This document shows, piece after piece, positions 1 to 11,653 of a DNA stretch of 64,000 nt. This stretch comes from Eretmocerus hayati (Eukaryota > Arthropoda > Insecta > Hymenoptera > Aphelinidae): the NCBI GenBank assembly GCA_029851415.1, contig CM056742.1, positions 187,593,344 to 187,657,343 of the forward strand. Reading direction: 5' to 3'. The translations under genes and the position numbers were made by a program. The first letter of the stretch is position 1. The number at the start of each line of letters is the position of its first letter. The notes under the pieces were generated by a model. The model worked only from the letters and a program-made list of their open reading frames with translations, did not search any database and was not told the origin of the DNA.

Positions 1-522
1 GCCTGTTCCCGATGGATATTCTGATATGTACACTCATGAGAGACATTTCAATGTTTGAATTTATGTTCTCATTTTGTTAGTCAGAGATTATTACGTAGAT
101 CTTGACATTTATAGAAATCGGAGAAATTCAAATCCGGAGCCTTCTTCACATTCACCCAGCATCCTGTCCGCGGGACAATAATAGCTGCCCATTCCAAAAC
201 TAAATATACTCAGTTCAAACTCGTCATCGGTATACACGTTATTCCATCACATTTTTACTTCTTCGCAACTCTACTGTCATTGGATCACATTGTAGAAATG
301 TCAAGTCCTGAAACGTGAGTTTTGCGATCCGAGTTGTAACCGTGACGTTAGGTATGATAGTGAATCGATAGACCCATCGCGTGAAATAGGAACTCCAGTT
401 TAAACATTCTTTCTTCTTGTAAATGTTTCCAATGAGACGATTCCGAGGTCATATATTTAGGAAATTTGCATTTTGCTTCACCAATTCACTCAAGAAATAA
501 TACTTTCCAAATATTGACTCAC
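1..522 (-). other. 5' part of nAChR intron 3 (partial)
   Basis: Minus-strand sequence downstream of exon 3. It opens with a good donor, GTGAGT on the minus strand (positions 517-522). The next expected exon would encode the start of the large extracellular region. I read the minus strand for it and found nothing matching, so it is probably left of the window. No other feature was seen here. Confidence 0.6.
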
Positions 523-567
523 CAACTTCAGCCAGAGATTCGTGATGAGTAGCTGATTCTTTTCATC
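523..567 (-). CDS. nicotinic acetylcholine receptor alpha subunit, exon 3
   Basis: A 45-bp exon reading DEKNQLLITNLWLKL on the minus strand. This is the conserved extracellular strand that directly follows IIDV in nAChR subunits, which are cation-selective pentameric ligand-gated channels of the postsynaptic membrane. A strong acceptor precedes it (long pyrimidine run ending TTTTTCAG, 568-583), and GTGAGT follows. Exon 3 of animal alpha7-type genes is also 45 bp, as I recall, and begins with this peptide, so size, phase and sequence agree. It joins in phase 0 to exon 2 at 35832-35974. The NLWLKL variant fits insect alpha5/alpha6/alpha7-type subunits; the exact subunit cannot be fixed from 15 residues. 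In insects exon 3 of the related alpha6 gene is often alternatively duplicated; I saw no second copy here. Confidence 0.9.
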
Positions 568-2535
568 CTGAAAAAGAAAAAGAATGCATCAGGATACAGT
601 TTGATAAGTTCGGTCACCAATATAGAGTTCTTCTAGAATCTTTCTTCATATGATACGATATAATCATTATTGAGAATAAAATATTCTATAAATACGAGTA
701 TTAGGTACACTAACTACGATCTACATCTACACGTGCAATACACCATGCAAAGAGAAACATTCAAGAACTGCTTATTCGAATTCCCTCACAACTGGAATGG
801 CAAAACTTACATAAATTCGTGCATCTTCGCCACAAAAATATTTTGAAGTATGTTTTCAGACTCAGTTTCCTTTAATCAAATCGTCTTATTGAAATTCTTC
901 AGTTGATGGATTCGGGGCTTACGTTGATGAACTAATCCTCATGCAAGCCAAACAGTATTTTTGCGGCAAACATTCGACAAATTTGATCGACCATACAGTA
1001 ACTACCCCTCATAAAATTTTAAAAATTTTATGAATTAGATCAATTTTCCTTGTAACTTCTATAGGTAGAGAAGCAATTGGAAAAACAAAAGATAATCATA
1101 TAAAAACTGAGTTTCTCGCAGTGAGTGAAATAGTAAAGTAACCATTTCTTGCCTCATTGATGAAATAGACTGTGGGTATCCCATGGATATCACTGCGTCA
1201 ATCCCACTCACATGCCAATAAGTGTATGGCATCATTCTCTATTCTCCCTGCCTGAAATACGCTGGCTCACAATTCGGTCAAACTCAGCATTGCAAGCCTT
1301 TGTTTACCACTGATGCTCTTGCATTCTCCGATTAACCATCTTTCCTAGTTAGAATCAACCAAAATTGGTCTTCTAAAGTAGATACCGGTACCTTCCGAGT
1401 CGTTTCGATGAAGACTCGAGATGCTCGAGGCACAGAATTTCTACTGCATATTACATTTCCTCATCATTCAATCATCCATTTCACATGATATGAGTAAGCG
1501 TAATCGAATCAAAATATAAATGGAAGCAGCATACATTGTAAATTCAAAGCTGAGAACAGGCGAAGCAACGCCAGGAGAGACATCCATTATTCCGTGATTC
1601 AGCTCGCTATCAGGATGCGCGCAAGACATAAGAATCAGCCATATTCACCCAAGCGTCTGTACAACTTATTGTGAAATCGAACAGAAGACGCAGTTGACAA
1701 TCGAAGCTTCACCTATCAGATCGATAAAAATATTACAATTTGTTCGGTGCTAACGTAATTGAAACCACAGGACCATCATGCTCTTCATGAGAATGAGTCC
1801 AAAGTATCTGTTTTAAGCAAATTTTACGTCCAACCTCCGGAGTGTTCATTTATCAACAATCTATTCATATTTTCATTGAGACAGCATTTTGTTCTGCCAC
1901 TACTGGTTTGCGGATATGTGGATGATACAAATACCAACCATAGCCCTGACCACCGTAAAATTCTGTCATACACGTTGCAGTTTCAACAGATCAGAGGAGT
2001 GAGACCCAAGTATGAATATCAAATTACCACTTCATCGAAGAATCCAACCACCAATGAACACATTTAGGCGGGTAATCATCACCGACTCCAATATTGAATT
2101 CCAATATTTGACGCTTGAATTTCGAGCATACGCGGTCATTGGAGAGAGATGGGAAAACTGAGAGAGGTGACGAGAGGGAGTGCAAAATTAGATCAAGTAT
2201 CCATACAGTGAAGATAGACCGGAGTGAGGTCAACCCGAGCACGTATCATGATTAGCTATTATGGATTGATTCAATTCTGCCCCAGCAGTCGCGTGAATAT
2301 TATTAGCTCTACATTATTTGCGAGGTGGCCGTGATTGTTACTCGAAAATCATGTGGGTCCATTCTCTGAATAAAGAGTAATTAGCAATCTCATTCCCCAT
2401 CGACACAATCGAAATACCCTGGTGGAGTATTAATTTTGCAAAAAATTATATGAGCGGCTTCGACCCAGCCTATCACGAATTTGTATCCTTCCAAAAACAA
2501 AATAGTATATTACGCAACGATGTTGGAAAGTTGGT

Positions 2536-2739
2536 TTCACGCACGAGTGAAAATCTTTACACACGAGTGTGAGTCTCTACACACTGGTGAGGTTCTTCAC
2601 GCACGAGCCGCGTAGCGGCGAGTGCGTAAAGTATCTCAACATTGCGTAAAGATTCACATCTCGTGTGTAAAGTTTTTCCGAGTGCGGAAACCTTTCGACA
2701 GAGTTGCGTACGATATTTTTCGAAATTTTGTGCGGAAAG
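2536..2739. repeat. left array of GTGCGTAAAG-type motifs
   Basis: About ten variants of one short motif lie in both orientations, for example TTCACGCACGAG, CTTTACACACGAG, GTGCGTAAAG and GTGCGGAAAG. The same motif fills a second array at 5985-6123, across the element at 2954-5281. The two arrays look like the subterminal regions of an older outer element into which the inner one inserted. A GC-rich patch at about 2778-2853, containing GGCGAAGCC, follows the left array. Outer termini and target duplication were not identified. Confidence 0.6.
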
Positions 2740-3210
2740 TAAGTATTCTGTCGGTCACCTCATACGCCAGTAACCCAACCGCGGTCGGGGCAGGCGGGGG
2801 AAGAGGGCGCAAGCGGGGTCCATGGGCGGCAGGAGGCGAAGCCCCCCGACTGAAAAACAATTCTGAAAATGTATCAGAAAAAGATCTTTTGTCCGATATA
2901 TCATATGTTACCACATAGATTGAAAATATCGATCTCAATTCTCAAAAGTTCTACTCTCTCAGCATCAATCAGCTAGGGTAGCTGAAAATCAGCTCGTAAT
3001 AGCTGATTTCGTCAGCTAACGTGAACGGATTTTCACTGATTGAATCAGCTATCACGGGGGGTGATATGCATTGATATACACCGTTAGGGGATGATTTTCC
3101 TCGTGCTTTGTGCGCCTCGTAAAAATTTTTGGCTCTGATATACATAATAGTTCGTTTAGTGCAGTCAGATTAACTTGATTATCCAATTTCCACGTCCCAA
3201 ATGATGTCAC

Positions 3211-3314
3211 TAAAGTGGGCCACGTGCTGTTAAAGCGGGCCACCTGCTGTTAAAGCGGGCCACCTGTTGTTAAAGTGGTTCACCTGCTGTTGAAGTGGGC
3301 CACTTGCTGTTAAT
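3211..3314. repeat. short block of 20-bp CANNTG minisatellite
   Basis: Five diverged copies of the unit GGGCCACCTGCTGTTAAAGT precede the main array. They are separated from it by about 315 bp of unrelated sequence (3317-3630). The spacer suggests either two nucleation sites or insertion or deletion within an older, longer array. Confidence 0.85.
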
Positions 3315-3630
3315 CCCTTTACTTATTTTTTCGTCTACAGTTGACATGGCTAAAAACCGACAATTGTGATGAATTTCGATTGACAAAATTCTGAAAAACC
3401 TCTGAAAAACCCAGGAACACATCCGCTCGAAAATAGATTTTCTACTTGCTTCCATTTAAGGGAAAGTAAGAAAAAATTTCATTTTTGTACTTATGACGTT
3501 TTTGAAAAACTCATTGGGTTGAATCAGAAATTCACCCAGCTGGTTGAAATTTTTCGGGAAAATTTTTTACAAGTTATTGATATATTTCTTGTCAGAAAAA
3601 TTTTCCGACATCGGGAAGTAAGGCTTAATG

Positions 3631-4637
3631 TGGGCCACATGCTGGTAAATCGGTCCACCTGCTGTTAAAGTGGGCCACGTGCTGTTAAAGTGGGCCACAT
3701 GCTGGTAAATCGGGCCACCTGCTGTTAAAGTGGGCCACGTGTTGTTAAAGTGAGCCACATGCTGTTAAAGTGGGCCACGTGTTGTTAAAGTGGGCCACGT
3801 GTTGTTAAAGTGGGCCACATGCTGGTAAATCGGGCCACCTGCTGTTAAAGTGGGCCACGTGTTGTTAAAGTGGGCCACATGCTGGTAAATCGGGCCACCT
3901 GCTGTTGAAGTGGGCCACGTGCTGTTAAAGTGGGCCACATGCTGGTAAATCGGGCCACCTGCTGTTAAAGTGGGCCACGTGTTGTTAAAGTGAGCCACAT
4001 GCTGTTAAAGTGGGCCACGTGTTGTTAAAGTGGGCCACATGCTGGTAAATCGGGCCACCTGCTGTTAAAGTGGGCCACATGCTGGTAAATCGGGCCACGT
4101 GCTGTTAAAGTGGGCCACATGCTGGTTAATCGGGCCACCTGCTGTTAAAGTGGGCCACGTGCTGTTAAAGTGGGCCACATGCTGGTAAATCGGGCCACCT
4201 GCTGTTAAAGTGGGCCACGTGTTGTTAAAGTGAGCCACATGCTGTTAAAGTGGGCCACATGCTGGTAAATCGGGCCACCTGCTGTTAAAGTGGGCCACGT
4301 GTTGTTAAAGTGAGCCACATGCTGTTAAAGTGGGCCACGTGTTGTTAAAGTGGGCCACATGCTGGTAAATCGGGCCACCTGCTGTTAAAGTGGGCCACAT
4401 GCTGGTAAATCGGGCCACGTGCTGTTAAAGTGGGCCACATGCTGGTTAATCGGGCCACCTGCTGTTAAAGTGGGCCACGTGCTGTTAAAGTGGGCCACAT
4501 GCTGGTAAATCGGGCCACCTGCTGTTAAAGTGGGCCACGTGTTGTTAAAGTGAGCCACATGCTGTTAAAGTGGGCCACATGCTGGTAAATCGGGCCATTT
4601 GTTGTTAAAGCGGGCCACCTGTTGTTGAAGCGGGCCA
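3631..4637. repeat. 1-kb minisatellite, 20-bp units in 60-bp higher-order repeats
   Basis: About 50 head-to-tail 20-bp units of the form GGGCCACNTGYTGKTAAAKY. Three variants alternate (CACCTG, CACGTG and CACATG cores), giving an approximate 60-bp higher-order unit repeated many times. Larger blocks also repeat: for example, the order of variants around 3961-4140 recurs around 4201-4440. The minus strand carries open frames of up to 77 codons with a 20-residue period (AHFNNTWPTL and similar), but these follow from the 60-bp period and are not supported as protein. Each unit contains a CANNTG sequence, the E-box core bound by bHLH factors; binding is not shown. Confidence 0.95.
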
Positions 4638-5984
4638 GGCTAAGCAGGTGTTTTTCGCTATAGCCTCATGACAAAAACCGACAACGGCCACAACCTCACC
4701 TCCTGAGAAATAAAGATCTCTCGATCTACATATACTTATGTTGTCATATTAGGCTCCCTGTCATCATATCTCCTTCAATCCAATGCTGATCACGACACTG
4801 TATAGTGTATACGGCACAACACGAATTCGAATATCGTTTAGCTGAAAAATCAGCTATATTAGCTGAGATTCCAGCTATGTTAGCTGACTGAATCAGCTAT
4901 TATAAGCTGATTTTTCAGTGAACGGTTTTTTACTGACACGAATAGCTACTGTAGCTGAATTTCAGCTACATAAGCTGAATTTCAGCTACAATCACTGATT
5001 TATAGCTGATTGTTATCAGCTATATAGGACCTCTCGTGACACAAATTGAGTAACTATCAAACCAAAACACCTCATTTCGACGTGATTTGGCCTGGAATTG
5101 TCGTTAATATGTTCATGACGATACTGGGACCCGGATTTGTGGAGTTTTTTCGCCAAAGTTATCGATTTGAGCGTGATTTTAGCGTTTGCTGATTTGATCA
5201 GCAGTTTGACGACCCATGGGAGTAATAGCTGATATTTCAGCTATATTTCAGCTATATTTTAGCTGATTGATGCTGAGAGAGTAATGATGGACAAGATCCG
5301 AGATATGTAAGTTCATAAGATAGCATGAATTTGAATTTTGAGGGAAATTATTACAGGGTCATATGAATGTCGCGAAGGGCGGGTGAAAATACATAAACGA
5401 ATTGATGGAATAACGTGCTATCTTCCTGGTTCAATGGGAAGAATTTGGAAAATTATAATGATAATAATGATGTTCTGAATACACGGGATAGAAAGCACCT
5501 CCGACAGAGGAAAACCTCTGTCTCATGAAAAATAACTGAATCCATGTGCGACACTCCTTTTGTATTCAGGCAAGGTGTCCGAAGAGTAAATTCACGTTAC
5601 CCTTGGACCTACAGTCTAAAGTAGATTCCAAACCACCAAAGCCACGGTAAAAGTACTTGAACATTTCAGTGGTTATATTATATTAATTGAGTTAAACTCA
5701 TATTATATTGAAATAAACGATTTTCATGTTTAATCCGATGACCAACACAGAATATTTCAATCGTATGGACTTATCGAGGGAGAAGAGTTGAAGATTACAA
5801 TTTAAAGAGATCATAAGTATTCATTCTATCGAGTGAAAGAAGTCATTATACCTGCCTTGGACAGCTTTGAATCAACAATTGGATCACTCCGATTCTACAT
5901 GATCAAGACAGAGATCATTTTGCCAATCAACGCAGAAACTTCAAGAGATGTCATAGAATATCAGGCTAGAAAGAAAATACGGCA

Positions 5985-6123
5985 GTGCGTAAAGATACGT
6001 TCCAGTGTGTAAGGACATACTTTACGCACTGTCGGTGACTTTACGCAAAGGTCTTTACGCATTCCGTGCGCAAAAATTTCTTCACGCACGGTAAAATGTT
6101 CCTTACGCACTAACTTTACGCAG
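5985..6123. repeat. right array of GTGCGTAAAG-type motifs
   Basis: About nine copies of GTGCGTAAAG or its reverse complement CTTTACGCAC, some degenerate (GTGTGTAAGG, CTTTACGCATTC). They match the motif of the left array at 2536-2739. With that array they bracket the element at 2954-5281. Confidence 0.65.
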
Positions 6124-6793
6124 ATGATTTCGAAAATATCCCGACTATGCAGTAATCAATATCAAATTGTAACAATTATCTCATATCATTCTCGAAATTA
6201 TGAAGTATGATTTCTTCAAAGACCGACACATGAAAAACAGGTGAGTCTCACACAAACATTTGCGCGTCGAGAAAAATAAAAAATTCCTTCGGATACTACA
6301 CCACACATAATGAACTTCTCTTTTGAACTATTTCCAGCGAAATTTTCGTGATTTTTTTCTCCAAGTACGTCATGATTTAGGAAGTATGTTGGATAGTAAG
6401 GGGTGCTTCAGCGCGTTTTTCAAGGTGATCAACAACCCTGTCAAAAACTTTTCTAAAAATCTCGTCACCACCTCACCAGGCTTGTATATGGATGAGTCCA
6501 TGGAAATTGCTTCCCAATATTTTTCTCAAAAACACATTTTTCACCCGTCTTTCTAAAATACAATTCTTACTTTAGAAAGATGTGTTCTGCACAATGGAAA
6601 TATTTCCTGGATGTTCTCGTTGGGTTTGAGCCACTGAGTTTGCATTCCTTAGATTTTGATTGCAGAAATCTCTATTTTTCGCACATGCCAGAAATATGGG
6701 TTCTCTCAACCAATTTTTTTGCGGAGTTGACCTAATTCCTCTGAAAACCAACGCGTGTTGACCGATCACGTCAACTAGTGAGTACAAGAAGTA

Positions 6794-7995
6794 CACTGTC
6801 AAAAATTTGTGGGAAAAACTGCAACCAGTGGTTGCAGTTTTTCCCTCAACCACTGGTTTATCCCAAAAATCAACCAGCTGGTTTATAATCAACCAGCTGG
6901 TTGATTTTTGGCACAAACCAGTGGTCGACTACCTATCCTACCACTGGTTGACTTTTTTCCCACAACGAATATATAAGGATGAATGCGGCACCCACGATAT
7001 TGGTCGATGGTGGTCTCCGGTTGACACTTTTGATTCGGAAAAACAAGTTTCGTCATTTTTTTTCACAAACAAACAGGGATAAACATTAGCCCCGGTCGCG
7101 TATGGACGACAAAGCGGGTTGCCTGTCATGCAGGAGTCGAATACACGTCGTAAGGCTGGAGGGATGGATAGATGGACGGATGGGGTGGGAGGGTAGATGG
7201 GATGGATGGATGGATGGATGGAACGAAATGGAACGGACCGGAATGGGGCGAAATGGAACGAAATGAGGCGAAATGGAACGGAGTCTCATTGGATGGAGGG
7301 GAACGGAACTGGCCGGATGGGCCAAAATGGAACGGACTCAAATTGGATGGAGGGGAACGGAACTGGGCGGATGGGACAAAATGGAATGGGTGGGGCAAAA
7401 TGGAACGGAGTTGAATTGGGTGGAATCGACCGGAACGAAATGGAATTGAATTATATGGATGGGAGACATCCATACAATTCAGTTCCATTTCGTTCCATAT
7501 CATTTCGTTCCATTCCGTTCAATTCCGTTCCGTTCCGGTCCGGTCCGGTCCATTCCGTTCCATTACGGTCCATTCCGTTCAATTCCACTGCGTTCCATTC
7601 CGGTCCATTCCGTTCCATTCCATCCATCCATCCATCCATCGATCCATCCATCCCATCTACCCTCCCACCCCATCCGTCCATCTATCCATCCCTCCAGTCT
7701 TACGACGTGTATTCGACTCCTGCAGGACAGGCAACCCGCTTTGTCGTCCATACGCGACCGGGGCTAATGTTTATCCCTCTTTGTTTGTGAAAAAAAATGA
7801 CGAAACTTGTTTTTCCGAATCAAAAGTGTCAACCGGAGACCACCATCGACCAATATCGTGGGCGCCGCATTCATCCTTATATATTCGCTGTGGGGACAAA
7901 GTCAACCAGTGGTTGAATTCCAACCAGCTGGTTGATTTCGACAACCAACCACTGGTTGACGATTTTGGTGGAAAGTCAACCAATTTTTTACAGTG
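6794..7995. mobile_element. 1.2-kb foldback element, TA target duplication
   Basis: The whole element is one long inverted repeat centred near 7463. Termini read CACTGTCAAAAATT on the left and the complement of CACTGTAAAAAATTGG on the right, with TA on each side (6792-6793 and 7996-7997). This fits a Tc1/mariner-type non-autonomous element. Subterminal CAACCAGTGGTTG and CAACCAGCTGGTTG palindromes occur in both arms. A stretch of about 240 bp is nearly identical between arms (about 6966-7205 and 7644-7885), implying recent origin or arm homogenisation. Towards the centre each arm carries GGATG and GGAAC/GGAAT pentamer arrays. ORFs of up to 197 codons run through the arrays in several frames and are repeat artefacts. 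Confidence 0.9.
7197..7683. repeat. mirrored pentamer satellite (GGATG / GGAAC type)
   Basis: A purine-rich array of GGATGGATGG followed by degenerate GGAACGGAATGG units runs to about 7450. Its reverse complement (CCATCCATCC, GTTCCATTCC) runs from about 7480. It forms the distal arms and loop region of the foldback element. Its composition recalls the simple GGAAT satellites found in many genomes; that resemblance need not mean shared ancestry. Confidence 0.85.
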
Positions 7996-9129
7996 TAGCT
8001 TGAAGCGAATTTCCACACTCACTGTAACTTTGGTTTAGAATGACGGAGCTGGATTGACCCAGAGGTCATCTTGAAGAAAATTCATTCAGCTTCCCCAATT
8101 ATTGATTTCAAAAGTCCAGATTTCTACGCATGCACGGAGAATTGAAAATCTCAAGATAAAATGCAAAATGTGCAAAAAAAATTGACTACACATCCAAAAG
8201 ATCATTCTGAAAGTATTTTGACCATGGAGATCACGAATTTTTCATTTGAGAATTAATAAGTTCAGCCACTTCGTAATGGACTATACCTTTCAGTAATTTG
8301 TGGCCGGAAGTCGACAAAATGTGAGCAAAGTAAACTTAACGGAAAGTGAATCAAAGAAGAGATTATAGGAGTGCCGAGGTCCCAAGAAATTTCTCTAATC
8401 CTTTTCACACACTTAGATGTTCATATTTTGACTTATAGGAGCGAAGGTGATGACTCAAAATGAAATTTGAGGCCCAACCAATCTTGATATATTGTTCCCT
8501 CGTGGAACTACTCGTATGCAAATCAAGCCGGATCAGTTTAAATTTCGTTGAATATTGTAATGTCAGACAAAAGGTATAAGACTGTTATCTGCGATAAGAT
8601 CATTCAATAAACTCCAAATCATGGCAGTTGAATCGGGATAGATTACCAGAAGCTTCTGATAACCTGAGTACCTCTTACGAAAATAGCAATTTTTCAGATC
8701 TTGAAGTTCTTCCATCATGTCAATCCCTGTCATATCTTTTCGACCCAAATTCAACAAAATACTCAGATCGAACTCGAAAAAAGCACCTGAACAAGGTTCA
8801 AGGAGGGGAACGTTTTCACAAGAATCAAGTATACTATTTCTCCAAGAATACTGTCGATGATGAGGAGTAGAATAATCTCCACAGAATTGAGTCCAGAATC
8901 ATCCGGACACTATTCATAACTCCACAAGTAATTTCAACACAGCTGATCTTCTACTCAGAGACAGGGTATTGTCTGCAAGCAAAGTCTCGCAGTCGGGCCT
9001 GCGCGTGAAATGGATTCAAGTCACAAAGACGGAATAAATCGAGCTCGCGGAAGCGCGAGATGCTTTTTATACGCGGATTAAGCATGAGAATCGAGTTTAT
9101 GGAGCATCAAATGATAAACAATGGGGTGG

Positions 9130-9840
9130 GGTGAGAAGACATCAAGACTCTCGCTCTCTCTCGAAGATCTCAACGCTACCCTTGTCTCCTTCAAAAGAGG
9201 TGGCAAAGTGTACGTGTACTACTCTCTCCAAGCAGCAGCAGCAGCAGAGAGAGAGAACGAGAACAAGAGGAATCGAGAGGCAAATTCGTGGTGAATGAGA
9301 CGGAGAGTAGGCATAGAAGAGAGTCACGAGACCGGCTTCTATTGTCCAGGAAAAATTCCTGCCTGCAAGGCTAAACCGCACACCGCAGAGTAGGTATCCC
9401 CCAACTTTTTCACCGTTAAATAGGGCGTGAAGGGCCAAGTTTCTCTGCACCTTCGTTTCTTTTTCCTCTTACCCTTCACCAACGGTCGTCGTCGTATATA
9501 AACGTCTAGGCCACGCGGCATCTAGCCAGCAGCAGTTAATTAAAAATTCGCGATTCCGGTCACTCGCTGGGGGGATTATGAGACCGAGGAGAAAAAGGAC
9601 ACCCACAGACTTCGAGAGTGGCAGACGTTGGAAAGATAGTGAAAAAAAATCAGCCGAAGACAAAGATGGAGGGATGTACAGGATGGTAAGGAAGATGGCA
9701 GCGGTAAGTCGGCCACGGAGCGCGTCTAATTGCGATTTTTGGACGGTGCGATGGCGCATAATGAATGATTGAGACTCTGCGGCGTGGCGCGCGTTAGCTC
9801 GAAACAACATTCTCGCCTCTCGACCCCCCCCCCCCCACCG
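9130..9840. other. GA/CT- and CpG-rich island, possibly regulatory
   Basis: This stretch contains CTCGCTCTCTCTCG, a CAG run (9233-9247), GAGAGAGAGA, a TATATAAA at 9495-9502 and a run of 13 C residues (9824-9836). Its composition is clearly less AT-rich than the flanks. GA-rich tracts plus a TATA-like sequence suggest a promoter or enhancer, but no transcript or ORF supports this. Open frames here (for example minus 9142-9450) match nothing I recognise. Confidence 0.25.
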
Positions 9841-10802
9841 AGAGCGACATAAATCTCTTCCAACCCTATTTCACGCGCTCGAGTTCAAGGTTTTCACCTT
9901 TTATTGTACTCCACACGTTCTCGACACGTTCTACATATGTATCTCAGTCGTTTCCGTCTCCGTTTGCACACATAATACGTTTTCTTTGCCCTGATAATGA
10001 GATCAGAAAAATAAGTGTCTTCTGGTTGAAAATACACCTAGCATTCTGATGAATCTTGGCAACGAATTGACAATCAGTAGCAATATTCTCCATTGTGATC
10101 TCCATCTCACACATCCTCTTATCGCAAGCTATTTTCTTCACAATTAATTTGATCAATGAAAATTTGCCTGATCTATTCTGCATACATAATTCATTAAGTT
10201 AGTTACCGTACATGTGTCACATTGTGAGTGATGTCATCCTAATAACTCTTGAACAGATTTATTGATTCATAATTTTGCACAAAATTAACTCCACTCCTTA
10301 CAGACAAAATTCCTGGAAATACTGATTTTTTTGACTCTGACTCGTATCAATTGAAAATTTCAATCTCATACTCAGTGATTGAAGAAGTTCATTTTGATTG
10401 GATTCACACTCATTATAATTTATTGCTATCCCAGCTCGTTCGATAAGTACAATGAATCAATCAAAAAGGTTCCGACTTCAGAGATTTTTTGCAATCAATG
10501 TCTGACCTATCGACATTTATTCCCAGAATACTCATCAAAATTCACTAGGAAATTTGATCAGTCCATGATGCCCAATTGATCGACCTATAATGCTTATAGA
10601 ACTCGTTACGATTGAGGGACAAACTTCTAGGTTCTTTTTGTGAAGCAACATAAAGATCAAGATGGAAAAAAATAAAATTTTGCGTACCTACTCCTTTATC
10701 ATTATTCTTCATTTTTTCCACAGGAAATAAATGAATCTGTCTGCGCGGTATTCAAATTCTTATCTGAGGAAGTATTATCCGCGGAGAGTTTTGAGATGAA
10801 AA

Positions 10803-11653
10803 GGCCGAGTCTACATAGACGCGCTCACTCGAGGCGCGCGCGCTCTCTCCGCTCGCACTCTCCACCCAAACACCGGAGTATGTACCGAAAATGGGATTTC
10901 AAAATCTTTTGACGAGTGTTCCCCCTCAACTTGAGTATCAGCGCGAGTTTGTGAGGTGAAAAACGGCCAGTCTTTTGGGTACATTGATCAAGAAATTAAT
11001 TTGCATCGAATAGAGATCGGAAAATGAGAGGCGTAGTTGTGTCTCATATAAGCATCCCCCAACTTTTCATCAGGTCTCCAACTTGCAAACCATTCAGCAC
11101 TATTCAGCATCATATCTTGGTTATCCATTGGTATTTATTCCAGAAGCTGAATAATGAGCTAAAGTGTATGAAATCCTGATTAAGAACACCCAAGATACCT
11201 CAAATTTACGGAGGAGTGGCTCTTGGAACACTAATTTGATCTTTGATGCACATGGGATAGCTCGATTCTTCTTGACTAGAATTCCGCACACCTTTGCTCA
11301 TTTCACAGTTTCTGGAGGAAGTCTCAATGCAAACCCGAAATAATGTCGAATATTGTTGAATAAATCGTGGTTAGGAACCTGAGAAGTTGGGGGTGGTGAT
11401 ATTAGGCAGATCGATTGACATCCAAGTCCCTCACTTTTTGATCTCTATTCGATGCAAATGAATCTATGATCGATTTGCGCGATAAATTGGCCATTTTTCA
11501 TCTCACAAACTGTGCTGATACTCCGATTGAGAGGAAACACTCGTCAAAAAATTTTCAGATCCCATTTTCGGTACCTACTCCGGTGTTTGGGTGGAGAGTG
11601 CCAGCGGAGAGAGTGCGCGCGCCCCGAGTGAGCGCGTCTATGTAGACTTGGCC
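10803..11653 (+). mobile_element. TIR element, copy 1 (3-bp target duplication)
   Basis: Termini are GGCCGAGTCTACATAGACGC on the left and its near complement on the right, flanked by AAA on both sides (10800-10802 and 11654-11656). The inverted repeats continue with indels for about 300 bp per arm, including a shared block ACCCAAACACCGGAGTA, leaving a unique centre of about 250 bp. No transposase is encoded. A second copy lies inverted at 61465-62298 with ATT duplications, which confirms the boundaries. The 3-bp duplication occurs in PIF/Harbinger and some CACTA elements, but the TIR matches neither as I know them, so the superfamily stays open. Confidence 0.85.

Larger units (their letters stand above)
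2954..5281. mobile_element. TA-flanked TIR element with AGCTGA subterminal repeats
   Basis: Terminal inverted repeats begin CTCTCTCAGCATCAATCA on the left and are mirrored by TGATTGATGCTGAGAGAG on the right. TA dinucleotides abut both ends (2952-2953 and 5282-5283), as in the Tc1/mariner superfamily. Just inside the ends are many TAGCTGA/TCAGCTA motifs, at about 2966-3052 on the left and 4840-5270 on the right. The centre is mostly the 20-bp minisatellite described separately. No transposase ORF is present, so this is a non-autonomous element of about 2.3 kb. The superfamily is inferred only from the TA flanks. Confidence 0.7.

Noticed and set aside
3567..3998. Repetitive minus-strand frames with a 20-residue period
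   Set aside because: Direct consequence of a 60-bp repeat period; interrupted and lacking any gene context.
7126..7790. Several long ORFs on both strands (up to 197 codons)
   Set aside because: They run through the mirrored pentamer satellite of the foldback element in several frames at once; the repeat lacks stop codons.
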